Below are positions 35,671 to 45,127 of a DNA stretch of 64,000 nt, piece after piece; within the stretch, counting starts at the first letter, position 1, and every line of letters begins with the position of its first letter. The notes under the pieces are model-generated. The model was given only the letters and a program-made list of their open reading frames with translations, did not search any database and was not told where the DNA came from. Position numbers and translations under genes: made by a program. Origin of the DNA: Bin87 sp034423595 (GTDB taxonomy: Bacteria; Chloroflexota; Dehalococcoidia; Lucifugimonadales; UBA3495); NCBI GenBank assembly GCA_965207025.1, contig OZ242258.1, positions 4,092,001-4,156,000 of the forward strand, given 5' to 3'.

Positions 35671-36228
35671 TCATCCCACGTACGTATTCCGAAACCGATA
35701 CAGCGTGAACTCCGGCTCCACCGGCGCAACGGGCATATACTGCTCCGCCTCTTCGATCTTGGCCACGATGAACCACGGTCCCGGCTCTTTCATGGCGCGG
35801 TCGAACGCCTCTTCCAGCGTCTCCAGGTCATCTACCGTTGTGGTCTTGCTGATGCCGCAGGATTTGGCGACGTCTTCGAGGTTGGTGTTGGTGGAGGTGT
35901 GGCTGGGCTGGCCGCCGGTTTGCGCCCAGGCTTCGTTGTCCCAGACCAGCACGACGAGGTTCTCGGGCATCTCGCGCCCGATGGTGGCGATGGTTCCCAG
36001 GTTCATCAGCAGCGAGCCGTCGCCGTCCAGCGAGATGACCTTGTCGTCGGTGGACAGCGCCATGCCCAGCGCGATGGACGAGCACAGGCCCATGTTGCCG
36101 TAGGTGTAGAAATTGCGATCCCGGTGGCCGGCGTGATAGAGCTCGTCGCTGGTGGGGCCGAGGTTGCCCACGATGGGGGAGTCGCCGGCGTGGCGCAGGA
36201 CCAGTTGGGTGGCGTCGAACCTAAGCAA
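35671..36228 (-). CDS. comE: Sulfopyruvate/phosphonopyruvate-type decarboxylase, TPP-binding (beta) subunit
   Basis: The 185-residue protein has the thiamine-diphosphate cofactor motif GDGS at residues 69-72 followed by Asn98 (WDNEAW), plus GNMGLCSSIALGMAL. It is half of the usual ThDP decarboxylase and resembles the ComE subunit of sulfopyruvate decarboxylase, with phosphonopyruvate decarboxylase as the close alternative. Its start overlaps the alpha-subunit gene by eight bases, so the two are made together. It would turn sulfopyruvate into sulfoacetaldehyde and CO2. The symbol is tentative. Confidence 0.75.
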   Translation of the reverse strand: MLRFDATQLVLRHAGDSPIVGNLGPTSDELYHAGHRDRNFYTYGNMGLCSSIALGMALSTDDKVISLDGDGSLLMNLGTIATIGREMPENLVVLVWDNEAWAQTGGQPSHTSTNTNLEDVAKSCGISKTTTVDDLETLEEAFDRAMKEPGPWFIVAKIEEAEQYMPVAPVEPEFTLYRFRNTYVG

Positions 36229-36727
36229 TTTTTCCTCCGTGCAGCATGGGCGTCATGCAGATGGCGACCGGATTGCGGTGGGCGTGACACAGCTTCATCA
36301 CGCCGTCCAGCAGGGTATCCATCCGGTCTTCGCTTTCAATGGTGTAGTGGGCGATGCCGAACAGATCCAGGATGGGCTTGGTGTTGCGGCCCATGGCAAC
36401 CTGGGCGATGTTGAACTCACCGACCTGCCCGCGCAGGTTCATGAAAATAGGGATGGGCGTGCGCGACGGGAGGCACAGGCTGGCAATGCCGTTGATGCTG
36501 TTGCCAAACCCGCTGGACTGCATGAACACGGCGGCATTGCGGCCCACGGCATAGCTGCCCACCGCGACGCCAACGGCTTCTTCTTCACGGGTGCAGGACA
36601 CCAGGTGAAAGAACGGGTCGGCATCAATGATGCTGGTAACCCGGTCAATGGATATGTCGGGGACGTACGCGATGAGCGACGTGTCCCACTTTTTCAGGGT
36701 GTCAACAATGGTCTCTGCCCAGGTCAT
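36221..36727 (-). CDS. comD: Sulfopyruvate/phosphonopyruvate-type decarboxylase, PYR (alpha) subunit
   Basis: At 168 residues, this is the pyrimidine-binding half of the enzyme. FHLVSCTREEEAVGVAVGSY carries the conserved Glu (residues 48-50) that activates thiamine, and QSSGFGNSINGIASLCLPSR is typical of the family. The C-terminus (NPVAICMTPMLHGGKIA) overlaps the beta gene. The two-gene split is the arrangement known for ComD-ComE. The divergent gene across 130 bases is a hydroxyacid dehydrogenase that could supply or remove the oxoacid. Confidence 0.75.
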   Translation of the reverse strand: MTWAETIVDTLKKWDTSLIAYVPDISIDRVTSIIDADPFFHLVSCTREEEAVGVAVGSYAVGRNAAVFMQSSGFGNSINGIASLCLPSRTPIPIFMNLRGQVGEFNIAQVAMGRNTKPILDLFGIAHYTIESEDRMDTLLDGVMKLCHAHRNPVAICMTPMLHGGKIA

Positions 36728-36779
36728 GGGAAAACTCCTCTCGTTGCAAATCGCGGGTTAGTATAACGTATCCGACCTT

Positions 36780-36807
36780 TTGACACGTCCTACGCCATAT
36801 CTATAAT
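36780..36807 (+). promoter_or_regulatory. Near-consensus sigma-70 promoter
   Basis: TTGACA at 36780-36785, a 16-base spacer and TATAAT at 36802-36807 make a perfect pair of hexamers. It lies 54 bases before the ATG of the D-2-hydroxyacid dehydrogenase. Confidence 0.75.
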
Positions 36808-36860
36808 GCGAACCAAACGCACACCGTTCCAGGCAGCGCCTGCCTGAAGGAGATAACAAG

Positions 36861-37826
36861 ATGCCCACTTGGAAAGTCGCATATTTCACCGGAGTAGGAG
36901 CGCGGGCCGACGTGATGCTGGACAACGCCCCCGATAACGTGGAGGTCACGGTGGTGGACCGTACCCTGCCCGCTGCGGAACAGATCGAACTGTGCCGCGA
37001 CGCCCACGCCATCATTTCCAGCGAAGTCACCACCGAAGTGTTGCGGCAATGTCCCAACGTCAAGCTGATCCAGACCCTCAGCGCGGGCTACGACCGGATG
37101 GATCTAGAAGCGATCCTGGAAATGGGCATTCCGGTGGCGAACAACGGCGGGGCCAACGCCATCTCGGTGTCTGAGCAGACCATGGCGTTGATGATCGGCA
37201 TCGGCCGTAACTTGATGGCCCAGTGGGACAGCACGACCAAACAACGGAATTGGCGGAGCAATCTCTACCAGACCGACCTTACGGAGATCACCGACAAGAC
37301 GGTTGGCATCGTGGGCCTGGGACGCATCGGTCGACAGGTCGCCAAGCGACTCACCGGGTTCGATACTCGCACCATCTACTATGATGTTGAGGACATCCCG
37401 GAGGACGTGCAGCGGGAAGTCAAGGCGGAACCTGTCGGTTTCGACGAACTGCTGGAAAGCTCTGACTTCGTCAGCCTCCACGTGCCCCTGACCCGGCGCA
37501 CCAGGGGCATGATGTCTGATCGGGAGTTCGACATGATGAAACCGTCGGCCTTCCTGATCAACCTGTGCCGGGGTCCGGTGGTGGACGAGGCGGCGTTGTA
37601 CCGCGCCCTCACCGAAGGCAAGATCGCCGGGGCCGGGCTGGACGTGTTGGAAGTGGAGCCTACGCCGGCAGACAACCCTCTGTTCGACCTGGACAACGTG
37701 ATCATCACGCCGCACATGGCGGGCCAGAGCCAAGAAACCGCGCTGCGGGCCGCCCACTTCGCTTACGGCAACATCCTGAGGACGCTCAACGGTGAGGAAC
37801 CGGAATCGCTGGTCACGCCGGAATAG
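36861..37826 (+). CDS. D-2-hydroxyacid dehydrogenase, NAD-dependent
   Basis: This 321-residue enzyme has the Rossmann loop GIVGLGRIGRQVAKR (residues 149-163), an acidic residue after the second strand (YYDVED) that favours NAD, and the triad Arg237 (LCRGPVVDE), Glu266 (EVEP) and His285 (TPHMAG). It reduces a 2-oxoacid to the D-hydroxyacid or the reverse. The ATG is preceded by GAAGGAG and a strong promoter. Its neighbour across the divergent promoter region is the sulfopyruvate-type decarboxylase, so sulfopyruvate/sulfolactate is a candidate substrate, by inference only. Confidence 0.88.
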   Translation: MPTWKVAYFTGVGARADVMLDNAPDNVEVTVVDRTLPAAEQIELCRDAHAIISSEVTTEVLRQCPNVKLIQTLSAGYDRMDLEAILEMGIPVANNGGANAISVSEQTMALMIGIGRNLMAQWDSTTKQRNWRSNLYQTDLTEITDKTVGIVGLGRIGRQVAKRLTGFDTRTIYYDVEDIPEDVQREVKAEPVGFDELLESSDFVSLHVPLTRRTRGMMSDREFDMMKPSAFLINLCRGPVVDEAALYRALTEGKIAGAGLDVLEVEPTPADNPLFDLDNVIITPHMAGQSQETALRAAHFAYGNILRTLNGEEPESLVTPE

Positions 37827-37870
37827 CTGCCGCCACCCGGGGAGCGTTGCAATCCAGATGGTTTTCCTCC

Positions 37871-37898
37871 GTAGGGGCGAATAATTATTCGCCCCTAC
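37871..37898. repeat. Perfect 28-base palindrome, terminator-like
   Basis: The arms GTAGGGGCGAATAA and TTATTCGCCCCTAC are exactly complementary. An identical copy lies at 58472-58499, and a relative with a different centre at 50611-50642. It follows the dehydrogenase stop and may act as its terminator. A degenerate related copy follows near 37939. Confidence 0.85.
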
Positions 37899-38029
37899 GC
37901 GCGTTGGCAGGAGCGTTTGCCAGCTGAAATCATCGGAAATCGTAAGGGCGGGTTTCAAACCTGCTTTTGCCATCCGATGTGGGCATGTTCGCCGTGTTAC
38001 AGCTGCTCATGTTGGAGGAAGCGATTGAT

Positions 38030-38058
38030 TTGACATAAACATGTCAAACCTTTATCTT
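38030..38058 (+). promoter_or_regulatory. Promoter overlapped by a perfect inverted repeat
   Basis: TTGACA (38030-38035) and TATCTT (38053-38058) are 17 bases apart. The -35 region is the left arm of a perfect inverted repeat TTGACAT-AAAC-ATGTCAA (38030-38047), a plausible operator. The expected start site is only a few bases before ATG 38069, so the message is probably leaderless. Confidence 0.55.
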
Positions 38059-38068
38059 CCGACCCGTT

Positions 38069-39079
38069 ATGAAGTGTACGTTCTTCATCCAGAACTGGAG
38101 CGTTGCGCCGATTGTGCTCTTTGGTATGGCCGTTTTCGTAGCAATCGCGTGGTCATATCCGCAAGTCGCAGAAGGCAAACATTACCGTGCGGAACCCGAC
38201 ACGATTCGGCCGTTGGCCCCGCCATCCGGCTTCGCAGCTGCGAATGAAAATTCTGACACGGCGTTTCGTGAGGGGGAAGCTGGGTTTTCGGCCTATTACC
38301 GCGTTCCGGCAAAGTCGGGAACGGACGAGCAAAGCGGGTCGGTGCGTTTGGCAGTGAGCGGCATAACCGATAAGCTCACGAATGAACCCGATGAATCCGA
38401 TCAAGTCCTCGCCGGAGCTGGTTCGCCGGTGGACATCGGCCTCAATTTCGGCATCCTGGAGCTTCCCATGTTTGCCGCCGTGGTCAGCCCCGCGCCCACT
38501 GAGAGTGTGACGGTGTATTACGACGACACGGGGTGGATTGTAGCCTATCTGCCGAGAGACCGGCCGGCGGCGGCAATTTGGAAGCACAAATCCGTACCCG
38601 ATGCCACGGGTAACGAGGAACTCGAAAACAATCTGCTGGTATTGGCGATCAACGAGGTTCTGAAGGCCAACGACGCCAATGCGACGGGAGTCAATCATTC
38701 CGACGTGGCGTACTACGACTGGGAGAACGAGACCTGCGACGCATTTGCTCTGTTCAGCGCCGCTACCAAATCTGGTGTCAAATCGGAGCCAGTGAAGTTT
38801 GTCGTGCCGTACACCATTACGGAGATTCAGGCATCAGCGGCCGCGGTAATCGAGGAACAAGCCCAGGGTGGTGGCAGTGTAACCGCCAGCATAGATGTGG
38901 ACGGGAATACCGTTGCTGAGGCCAATGCCGAGCAGCTGCGAAATTCCGCGGAGTTTGAACTGGATCGAGAGGTCGATGAGAACGGCAAGCCCAATACCAG
39001 CTTGCATAGGGTGGTTGTTGATGTCAGTGCCGACAATGTAGCCGCCGGCGTGGTCATGTTGGTGTACGACAAGCCGTAG
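38069..39079 (+). CDS. Secreted hypothetical protein of the surface-protein locus
   Basis: The 336-residue protein begins with a signal segment (SVAPIVLFGMAVFVAIAWSY). The mature part is acidic, with GFSAYYRVPAKSGTDEQSGS, ESVTVYYDDTGWIVAYLPRD and a C-terminal region TASIDVDGNTVAEANAEQLR. I do not recognise the domain. Its stop is 30 bases before the start of the giant repeat protein, which points to one operon. No lipobox or anchor is visible. It is likely exported and may assist or bind the giant protein. Confidence 0.6.
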   Translation: MKCTFFIQNWSVAPIVLFGMAVFVAIAWSYPQVAEGKHYRAEPDTIRPLAPPSGFAAANENSDTAFREGEAGFSAYYRVPAKSGTDEQSGSVRLAVSGITDKLTNEPDESDQVLAGAGSPVDIGLNFGILELPMFAAVVSPAPTESVTVYYDDTGWIVAYLPRDRPAAAIWKHKSVPDATGNEELENNLLVLAINEVLKANDANATGVNHSDVAYYDWENETCDAFALFSAATKSGVKSEPVKFVVPYTITEIQASAAAVIEEQAQGGGSVTASIDVDGNTVAEANAEQLRNSAEFELDREVDENGKPNTSLHRVVVDVSADNVAAGVVMLVYDKP

Positions 39080-39109
39080 GCGGACCGCTACTGTCTTTCC
39101 GACACAGCC

Positions 39110-42100
39110 GTGCCGTTAATCCTGAAATGGGTGGCCCTGGCGGCAGCGGCCACTATCGCAATTCTGGGCGTATTTTTGCCGTCGCTGCTGGTCCCGCAGC
39201 CTGCGGTAGGAGATGCACTCGCGCCCGACAGCACATCGGCGTCAGAGGTGGCGCAAGAAACGTGCTCTCATGATGTGAGCATTGAGATATTGGGATTGGC
39301 AGACAGGATCGACTGGTCGTTCAGGGATCCTCCAGATTACACTTCGGACGATAATCTGGGAATTTTCTTCAATCTTGTCAACCACAGTTGTCAAGACGTC
39401 TCCATCACAGTGGAGATGAAAGGCTCGGTGAGCGGGGTGACGATTTACACCACTGACTCCAACGATAGCCATGCATGTTTCTCCGGGTGCAACATCGCCG
39501 CTGGAGAGACTTTTGACCAGGGCAATGTCGGATGGGACTTGAGCAGGCATCCTAACGCCGACGAAGAGCACGTATTCGCCAGTATCACCATCACCGCGCC
39601 AAGTGGTTTTGTTGACGAGGATACTTCCAACAACACGGTTACCTCCGCGCAATTCATCAACATAGTCAACGATCCTCCCGTAGAGCCGGCCGAGACCTCA
39701 ACGCCAACACCTACAGCGACGCCAACCGCAACGCCTACGGCCACGCCGACACCGACGGCGACGGCAACCGCCACACCCACCCCGACGCCTACGGCCACTC
39801 CAACGCCGACGCCGACAGCCACACCGACACCAACCGCGACACCCACGCCAACAGCAACGGCTACGCCGGAACCTACGCCGCTGCCGCAGGTGAATCTCGC
39901 CGTAGGCCCCGCAGCGCCGAAGGTGGGGATAGTTGGCGATACCATCGCCATACCGACTGCGCTTGCCGGCGAATGGGAGGACGTGGATGGCCTGGAGGTT
40001 TGGCTATGTATTAGTTCGCCCGATTGCGAGCAGCCAGTGGCGAAAGCTCAGCCCGAGGATGGCGGAGCAGTCAACCTGGAGTGGGACACCACGGGTCAAG
40101 CCAGTGGGCTATATTCATTGCATTTGTCTGCCCTGATTCCGGACAGTTCGGGCGAAAACGATCCGGCGATTCTAGCCCGGGCACAGCACACGCTCATCCT
40201 GGCATCCGATGATGATGCCGTATTCGTGCTAATGGGGTCTGACGATGGGAACGGGAGCAAAGTCGTGGGCGAGGTGTCGGCGCCGCAGCCAATGATCGAC
40301 ACGCCGGCGACATATCCGACAGCGACGCCTACTGCTACGCCGACACCCACTCCTACACCGACCGCCACGCCTACGCCGGCACCCACCCCTACAGCGACGC
40401 CGACTCCGACGGCTACGCCGGAACCTACGCCGCTGCCGCAGGTGAACCTTACCGTAGGCCCCGCAGCGCCGAAGGTGGGGATAGTTGGCGATACCATCGC
40501 CATACCGACTGCGCTTGCCGGCGAGTGGGCGGACGTGGATGGCCTGGAGGTTTGGCTATGTATTGGTTCGCCCGATTGCGAGCAGCCGACGGTGAAGGCC
40601 CAGCTTGAAGATGGAGGAGTGGTTAACCTGGAATGGAATACCACGGGTCAAGCCAGTGGGTTACATTCGTTGCATTTGTCTGCCGTGATTCCCATATCTT
40701 CCGAAACGGAAGATCGCCAGGTCTTGGCCCGAGCGCAGCACACGATAATCCTGGCGCCGGCTGGCGATGCCGTATTCTTGCTTATGGGGCCGGACGATGG
40801 GAATGGGAACAAAGTTGTGGGAGCTGTGTCGGCACCGCAGCCAATGATCGACACGCCGGCGACATACCCTACGGCGACGCCAACTGTGACTCCAACGCCT
40901 ACGCTCACTCCGACGATGACACCTACCGCTACGCCTACGCTTACGCCGACACCGACACCGACACCCACACCCACACCGACGCCGACGCCGACACCCGATG
41001 CTGCACATCATATCGAGATAACGCTCGACCTGGATTCGCCGAAACTTTGGGTCATCGGCACCCCTGTAACCATACGGGCCAACGTTACCAACGTAGGTGA
41101 AACGGATGGATCCATCCAAGTCCAACTGTACCGAGTATCCAGCGACGAGGATCCCAGTCCTGAAATGCTTGCGGAATCATCTGACGTGTTCATTCCTTCC
41201 GGGGCTGTTACCGGCGTGGAATTGGAATGGAACGCTACGGAGGAAGATGTCGGTGATCGCGAACTTTGGTTGAGGGCGATTGATCCTGAAAGTACCGACG
41301 AATTGGCAACCAAGGGCTTTGTGATTACGCTCGGTCCACCGGGCGTTGTGTTCGTCGTGATAGGGACAAGTGATGGTAACAGCGGCAAATTGTTGGGCGA
41401 AGTGTCGGCGCCGCGGACGGTGTTCGATACGCCGGCGATATATCCTTCCCCGACGCCTACACCTACGCCGACTGCTGTGCCGCGCATTGACGCCGAGATT
41501 ATCGGTATTTCCAGTGTGCCGTCGGGCGAGGCAGTACAGGGCGAATGGGTAGAGATTCGCGTGGGGGTTCGGAACAATGGCAACCGGGCGGACTACATTC
41601 CTGTGCTGCTGACCTTTCCTTCGGCAGACAAGCAGCCGGAACAGAATTCGCCCCATTTGGCCCCGGGGGAAGTAGGGACAGCCACATTCACGTGGAAAAC
41701 CCGCAATTACGAGGTTGGCTATCATACCCTGCGCGCTGACCTTTTGTTGGATGACAACACCACATCCGGGGCCACCTCACGGGCAATCACACTGGAACTG
41801 GCGGAGCCGGTGGTGACCGCTTTGATAGAAAGCGTGGAGGTTTCATCCGAGTCGGCAGTGGTAGGAGAGCCGGTAACAATCGTGGTGACGGTTCGCAACA
41901 CCGGGGCGCAGACCGCCAACATCCCCGTCACGCTGCACTTCCCGTCGAAGGACAAACAACCCGAAACCCGCAAGTCCAGAGCGGAACCGGGCGCAACCGT
42001 CGTGGAGACTTTTACCTGGCGCACCAGCCGGTATGAACCGGGCGAGCATGTTTTTCGCGTAGAAGCGCCGGGTTCCACGTGGACATTTACCGTTGCATTA

Positions 42101-45100
42101 GCAGCGCCGATGTCGGATTTCAGCGTAGTCGAAACCTATGCGCCGGATCCGGATCTGCCTGCCGTAAGGGGGGATTGGGTGGAAGTCTCCGCCTTGGTGA
42201 GCAATGCCGGCCCGCAATCGGGTCGGGGGACAGTGACGTTGAGTGACGCTGCAAGAGGCGAGGCGATGTACCGCGAGAACCTGGATTTGGATGCCCATGA
42301 TATGCGGACGGTGCGCTTTACCTGGAAGACGTTGCGCTACGAACCCGGAACCTACAATCTGCAAGTGGCAGCCGAGGGAGCCAACGATACCAACCGGGAT
42401 AACGACGTTGCCGCGGTTGGGCCCATTACGATACTGGATGATGGCAACATAGCGGTAGGTTATGGCAGGGATCGTCCGGAGTCGCAGTTGCGCCAGCGGC
42501 TATCCGAACCGGTTCTGCCGGCTAAGCCCGACTTCTCGTTAGGGACAATTTCGTGGGAGCCGAAAGCGCCGGCAGTGGGGGATGTCGTTTCGGTAACCGT
42601 TGAGGTGCGGAATGACGGTTCTAGGCCCGGCAGGGTTCCGGTTACGCTGCATTTTCCGTCCGACGAGAAGGGGTCTGAGACTCGGAAGCCGCGAGCGGGG
42701 CCGGGCGAAACCGGCGTCGCCACCTTCACCTGGCGCACCAGTGATTATGATCCGGGCGACCATGTTTTTCGCGTGGAAGTACCCGGTGATGAACGGAGCT
42801 TCACCGTTGCGCTGGTCACGCCCGCGCCGCTGGTTGACGCGGAGATTGTCGCCATTGCCAGCGGTCCGGTTGGGGTAGCGATGCAGGGTGAGCAGGTGGA
42901 GATTGCGGTTACTGTATTGAATAATGGCAGCCATGCCATGCGCCTCCCGGTTTGGCTGACGTTCCCATCCGCGAGCAAGCAGCCGGAACGCAAGTCGCCT
43001 ATGGTGCAGCCTGGCCAAACCGGCGTGGCAACTTTCACCTGGAAGACGAGCGATTACGAGCCCGGCGATTACACGTTGACAGCAGACCTGCTGGCCGACG
43101 GCAACACAACATCGGGCGATACGTCGGCAACGGTTGAACTGCGCCTGACGCCGCCGGTGATTACCGCCACTATTGCGGACATCAGCGTTTCCCCGGCGTC
43201 GGCTGTGATAGGCGAGCGGGTTACGGTTGCGGTGTCGGTGCGCAACGATAGCCCGATTCCCGCCAACATCCCGGTTACGTTGCATTTTCCATCCACTGAC
43301 AAGCAGCCGGAAACGCGCAATCCTCGGGCCGTGCCGGGCGAGACCGTTCTAGCGAGTTTTGATTGGCGTACCGGACGTTATGAGCCGGGCGACCATGTTT
43401 TTCGTGTGGAAGCGCCCGGTGATGAACGGAGCTTTAGCGTTGCGCTGGTTGCGCCGACGCCGGTGGTTGACGCGGAGATTGTGGGCATTGCCAGCGATCC
43501 GGCCGGAGCGGCGATGCAGGGCGAGCAGGTGGAGATCGCGGTTACGGTGTTGAACAATGGCAGCCATGCCATGCGCATCCCGGTTCTGCTGACGGTCCCA
43601 TCCGTGAGCAAGCAGCCGGAACGCAAGTCGCCGGTGGTGCAGCCCGGGCAAACAGGCGTAGCAACGTTCACCTGGAAGACGAGGGATTACGAACCCGGCG
43701 ATTACGCTTTGAGCGCCGAGCTGCTGGCCGACGGCAACATAACGTCGGGCGATACGTCGGCGACGATTGAAGTGCGTTTGACGCCGTTGGTGATTACGTC
43801 CACCATTGCAGACATCAGCGTTTCCCCGGCGTCGGCTGTGGTGGGAGAGTGGGTTACGGTCGTGGTGTGGGTACGCAATGATAGTCCGATTTCCGCCAAT
43901 ATTCCGGTTACGCTGCATTTTCCGTCTGACGAGAAGGGGTCTGAAACTCGGAAGCCGCGAGCGAGGCCGGGCGAAACTGGCATCGCCACTTTCACTTGGC
44001 GCACCAGAGAATATGAACCGGGCGACCATGTTTTTCGCGTAGAAGTACCCGGTGATGAACGGAGCTTTACCGTTGCGCTGGTTGCTCCACCACCAGCGGC
44101 GCCGACCGGCGGCGGAGCGGTCGGGCCGACCGGCGCTGCCCCGGTGGCGGGCGCTCCTGCGAGTTTTGCGATTACCGGAGTCTCGTGGACTCCGGCGGCT
44201 CCGGTGGCGGGCGAGCCTGTATCAATCACGGTGGAGATTTCCAACGAAGGGACTCAGGCAGGCAGTGCGCCGGTCACGTTGTACTTTCCATCTGCCGACA
44301 AGGATCCGAAAACGTTCAGGCCGCGAGCCGCGCCCGGCGAGACTGTGGTTCGCAAGTTCACTTGGCTGACGGGTAGGTATGCCCCGGGAACGCATCGGTT
44401 CCGCGTCGAGACTTCGAGTGACAAGAATGTGTTCTTCATAGAGTTGTTGCCGCCAACGGTGGACTTTGTGGTGGCGCAAATTTATCCGCCCAGCCCGTCC
44501 CATCCGATTGTGAAGGGTGACTGGGCAGAAGTGGCGGCGTTGGTGCGCAACGCGGGGAAATATGCCGGCAAGGCTACGGTACAGTTACAGGATTTGACGG
44601 AAGGGCGGGTTATGTACGACCAAAACGTTGCCCTGGGACCGGACGAATCGCACGTCGTGGAATTTACCTGGAAGACTCTGCGGTACGACATGGGCGAACA
44701 CTGGCTAAGGGTGGAGGTTGAGGCCAAATATGACGTGGATACGTCCAACAACTACTCCGAGCAGGTTTGGGCGGATATTTTGACGAACCGCGACATTACG
44801 CTGGGATTCGGCGGCGGCAACCCGGAACCGGAACACGAGATGATGGTTGAAGCCTCAGAACCTCGCATTAGATCCGTGCCCGAGGTTCCGGCAGGTATTG
44901 CTGTCCTGAATGACCCGCCATCGGCAATTGTGGAACGGGGATTTGAGCCGCTTCAAGAGATGTTCAGCGTGGATCTACTGTTCCAAAATGGACCGTTCTC
45001 CGGCTCCGACCTTAGCGCACAGGACTATCGTATGTCGCCATTCTTGTGCGCCCAACGACAGCAATCGACCGGATGGGTGCAAACACATGGGGAGCAGTGC

Positions 45101-45127
45101 CCTGGAGTTTGGGCTTTGGTTCGCTAG
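39110..45127 (+). CDS. Giant secreted CARDB-like repeat protein with Thr-Pro linkers
   Basis: The 2005-residue protein starts with a signal segment (LILKWVALAAAATIAILGVF). An N-terminal domain is followed by three long Thr-Pro linkers (near 39690-39880, 40310-40430 and 40860-41000). These separate two near-identical modules (VNLAVGPAAPKVGIVGDTIA and its copy) and a third. From 41480 about eight to ten CARDB-like beta domains follow, each ending in a TFTWKTRxYEPGxH-type strand. Many repeats are nearly identical in DNA. A large adhesive or structural surface protein is likely. GTG is the start. No C-terminal anchor is seen. Confidence 0.8.
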   Translation: MPLILKWVALAAAATIAILGVFLPSLLVPQPAVGDALAPDSTSASEVAQETCSHDVSIEILGLADRIDWSFRDPPDYTSDDNLGIFFNLVNHSCQDVSITVEMKGSVSGVTIYTTDSNDSHACFSGCNIAAGETFDQGNVGWDLSRHPNADEEHVFASITITAPSGFVDEDTSNNTVTSAQFINIVNDPPVEPAETSTPTPTATPTATPTATPTPTATATATPTPTPTATPTPTPTATPTPTATPTPTATATPEPTPLPQVNLAVGPAAPKVGIVGDTIAIPTALAGEWEDVDGLEVWLCISSPDCEQPVAKAQPEDGGAVNLEWDTTGQASGLYSLHLSALIPDSSGENDPAILARAQHTLILASDDDAVFVLMGSDDGNGSKVVGEVSAPQPMIDTPATYPTATPTATPTPTPTPTATPTPAPTPTATPTPTATPEPTPLPQVNLTVGPAAPKVGIVGDTIAIPTALAGEWADVDGLEVWLCIGSPDCEQPTVKAQLEDGGVVNLEWNTTGQASGLHSLHLSAVIPISSETEDRQVLARAQHTIILAPAGDAVFLLMGPDDGNGNKVVGAVSAPQPMIDTPATYPTATPTVTPTPTLTPTMTPTATPTLTPTPTPTPTPTPTPTPTPDAAHHIEITLDLDSPKLWVIGTPVTIRANVTNVGETDGSIQVQLYRVSSDEDPSPEMLAESSDVFIPSGAVTGVELEWNATEEDVGDRELWLRAIDPESTDELATKGFVITLGPPGVVFVVIGTSDGNSGKLLGEVSAPRTVFDTPAIYPSPTPTPTPTAVPRIDAEIIGISSVPSGEAVQGEWVEIRVGVRNNGNRADYIPVLLTFPSADKQPEQNSPHLAPGEVGTATFTWKTRNYEVGYHTLRADLLLDDNTTSGATSRAITLELAEPVVTALIESVEVSSESAVVGEPVTIVVTVRNTGAQTANIPVTLHFPSKDKQPETRKSRAEPGATVVETFTWRTSRYEPGEHVFRVEAPGSTWTFTVALAAPMSDFSVVETYAPDPDLPAVRGDWVEVSALVSNAGPQSGRGTVTLSDAARGEAMYRENLDLDAHDMRTVRFTWKTLRYEPGTYNLQVAAEGANDTNRDNDVAAVGPITILDDGNIAVGYGRDRPESQLRQRLSEPVLPAKPDFSLGTISWEPKAPAVGDVVSVTVEVRNDGSRPGRVPVTLHFPSDEKGSETRKPRAGPGETGVATFTWRTSDYDPGDHVFRVEVPGDERSFTVALVTPAPLVDAEIVAIASGPVGVAMQGEQVEIAVTVLNNGSHAMRLPVWLTFPSASKQPERKSPMVQPGQTGVATFTWKTSDYEPGDYTLTADLLADGNTTSGDTSATVELRLTPPVITATIADISVSPASAVIGERVTVAVSVRNDSPIPANIPVTLHFPSTDKQPETRNPRAVPGETVLASFDWRTGRYEPGDHVFRVEAPGDERSFSVALVAPTPVVDAEIVGIASDPAGAAMQGEQVEIAVTVLNNGSHAMRIPVLLTVPSVSKQPERKSPVVQPGQTGVATFTWKTRDYEPGDYALSAELLADGNITSGDTSATIEVRLTPLVITSTIADISVSPASAVVGEWVTVVVWVRNDSPISANIPVTLHFPSDEKGSETRKPRARPGETGIATFTWRTREYEPGDHVFRVEVPGDERSFTVALVAPPPAAPTGGGAVGPTGAAPVAGAPASFAITGVSWTPAAPVAGEPVSITVEISNEGTQAGSAPVTLYFPSADKDPKTFRPRAAPGETVVRKFTWLTGRYAPGTHRFRVETSSDKNVFFIELLPPTVDFVVAQIYPPSPSHPIVKGDWAEVAALVRNAGKYAGKATVQLQDLTEGRVMYDQNVALGPDESHVVEFTWKTLRYDMGEHWLRVEVEAKYDVDTSNNYSEQVWADILTNRDITLGFGGGNPEPEHEMMVEASEPRIRSVPEVPAGIAVLNDPPSAIVERGFEPLQEMFSVDLLFQNGPFSGSDLSAQDYRMSPFLCAQRQQSTGWVQTHGEQCPGVWALVR

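Noticed and set aside
39690..41010. CRISPR array or minisatellite in the Thr-Pro linker DNA
   Set aside because: The repetition comes from Thr-Pro codons and has no regular spacers or constant repeat length.
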